DNA from: Domibacillus antri
GTDB taxonomy: Bacteria; Bacillota; Bacilli; Bacillales; Domibacillaceae
Direction of reading: 5' to 3'
DNA length: 64,000 nucleotides
NCBI RefSeq assembly: GCF_001936625.1
Contig: NZ_MSDU01000020.1
Span: 1 to 64,000, forward strand
In this document: piece by piece, positions 63,580-64,000 of the stretch
How the letters are laid out: the number at the start of each line of letters is the position of its first letter
How positions within the stretch are numbered: the first letter of the stretch is position 1
Program-made: the position numbers and the translations under genes
The notes under the pieces: model-generated
What the model saw: the letters and a program-made list of their open reading frames with translations, nothing else
What the model was told of the DNA's origin: nothing
Databases searched by the model: none

Positions 63580-64000
63580 ATGATGACACGTCCCGGATTG
63601 CTTTGGAAAGCGGCTGTTGTGTTTATATTATTGGCAGCCGGTGTATTCTGGTATGTGCAGAAAGCAAATGAATCAACGGTTATTCCGTTTTCTTCAGTGG
63701 AAGATATTATACAAAAAGAAGATGGACAGGAAGTCGGACTGGTAGAATACCCCGATGGAACGCTTCATATCTCCACACAAAATGGAGAATATACTTCTTA
63801 TATTTCACCGGGCAGTATGGTGGTAGACAGATTAAATGAAACGTACAATATCCGCTATGAATATAAAAAAGCGGAACCGTACGAAAGCTGGATCGCCATT
63901 GCACTGGTTATCGCTATTGCGGGAATCGGGTTTTACTTTTACCGAAAAAAAGGCGGAATCGGAGTTGCCCATTCGATGAAAAACAGTTTATCCCATGCCC
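63580..64000 (+). CDS. FtsH-like membrane ATPase, N-terminal part (runs off window)
   Basis: 140 codons are visible. A TM helix at about 10-25 (AAVVFILLAAGVFWYV) is followed by an extracytoplasmic region of about 80 residues with an FtsH-like VIPFSSVEDIIQ and GEYTSYISPGS. A second TM lies at about 108-126 (WIAIALVIAIAGIGFYF), then the basic start of a cytoplasmic domain (RKKGGIGVAHSMKNSL). This is the topology of FtsH-type AAA+ proteins, but the ATPase itself is beyond the edge. RBS GGGAG lies 10 nt before the ATG. A TATAAT is at 63543-63548. Confidence 0.7.
   Translation, partial: MMTRPGLLWKAAVVFILLAAGVFWYVQKANESTVIPFSSVEDIIQKEDGQEVGLVEYPDGTLHISTQNGEYTSYISPGSMVVDRLNETYNIRYEYKKAEPYESWIAIALVIAIAGIGFYFYRKKGGIGVAHSMKNSLSHA

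Overview
The window is a chromosomal segment from a low-to-moderate GC Bacillota, almost certainly a member of the Bacillaceae. Nearly every gene has a close counterpart in the pdh/ykr/yku/ykv part of the Bacillus subtilis chromosome (pdhABCD, def, rpoY-rnjA, ktrC, dapH-ykuR, ccpC, darB, ykuI/J/U/V, fadH, ykyB-cheV, patA, ptsHI, clpE, mhqR-kinD, ogt), with rearrangements and with tre, cyd, met, thi and ppk-ppx operons interspersed. Ribosome binding sites are strong purine-rich Gram-positive sites, and many promoters fit sigma-A. I cannot name the genus. I found no rRNA, tRNA or CRISPR array.

Layout. 1-1.2 kb: the right end of an IS1182-family element whose transposase carries an in-frame stop. 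It lies just behind a short gene for the GapA-binding peptide SR1P (SR1 RNA locus). 1.5-6.5 kb: pdhABCD on the minus strand. 6.8-10.2 kb, plus strand: def, a 23-residue basic peptide gene, rpoY-rnjA and a C39-like peptidase. 10.2-10.8 kb: a non-coding repeat element with a 120-bp imperfect palindrome. 10.8-20.7 kb, minus strand: ktrC, cydAB with Rex-type sites, ykuV, ykuU with a PerR-type box, ykuR, dapH, ccpC with an MFS exporter gene, darB and ykuJ. 20.8-31 kb, minus strand: a small membrane protein, ykuI, the tre operon with two operators, fadH, a phased 20-21 bp repeat, and ppx-ppk. 31-37 kb: ykyB, cheV, patA, ykwC, ptsHI. 37-45 kb: a PilZ protein, an SDR, small genes, clpE under CtsR boxes, mhqR, kinD, ogt. 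44-48 kb: an acyltransferase, a B12/radical-SAM enzyme, and TerC-family ykoY behind a yybP-ykoY riboswitch. 48-56.4 kb: an RND exporter, a zinc-ribbon EAL protein, prfC, a nucleoside transporter, Ohr and a GlsB-type stress protein. 56.4-64 kb: metIC behind a SAM-I riboswitch, an orphan 91-residue protein, a lipid kinase, thiMDE behind a leader that resembles a 5'-truncated TPP riboswitch, ppiB, and the start of an FtsH-like ATPase that runs off the window.

Functionally the segment joins central carbon control (PDH, HPr/EI, CcpC, tre, cre-like sites, SR1P), redox and peroxide control (Rex-cyd, PerR-ykuU, Ohr, MhqR), RNA turnover and translation (RNase J1, RpoY, Def, RF3), second messengers (DarB for c-di-AMP; two EAL proteins and one PilZ protein for c-di-GMP) and polyphosphate turnover. 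SR1P and RNase J1 are both encoded here. In B. subtilis they are connected through GapA, so the IS insertion next to SR1P is functionally interesting.

I found no large undescribed multi-gene system. The best candidates for novelty are the 23-residue peptide unit at 7.45-7.6 kb, the palindromic element at 10.2-10.8 kb, the phased repeat at 27.25-27.37 kb, the hairpin family shared by two terminators and the IS end, a near-CtsR box in front of the PilZ gene, and the damaged-looking thi leader.
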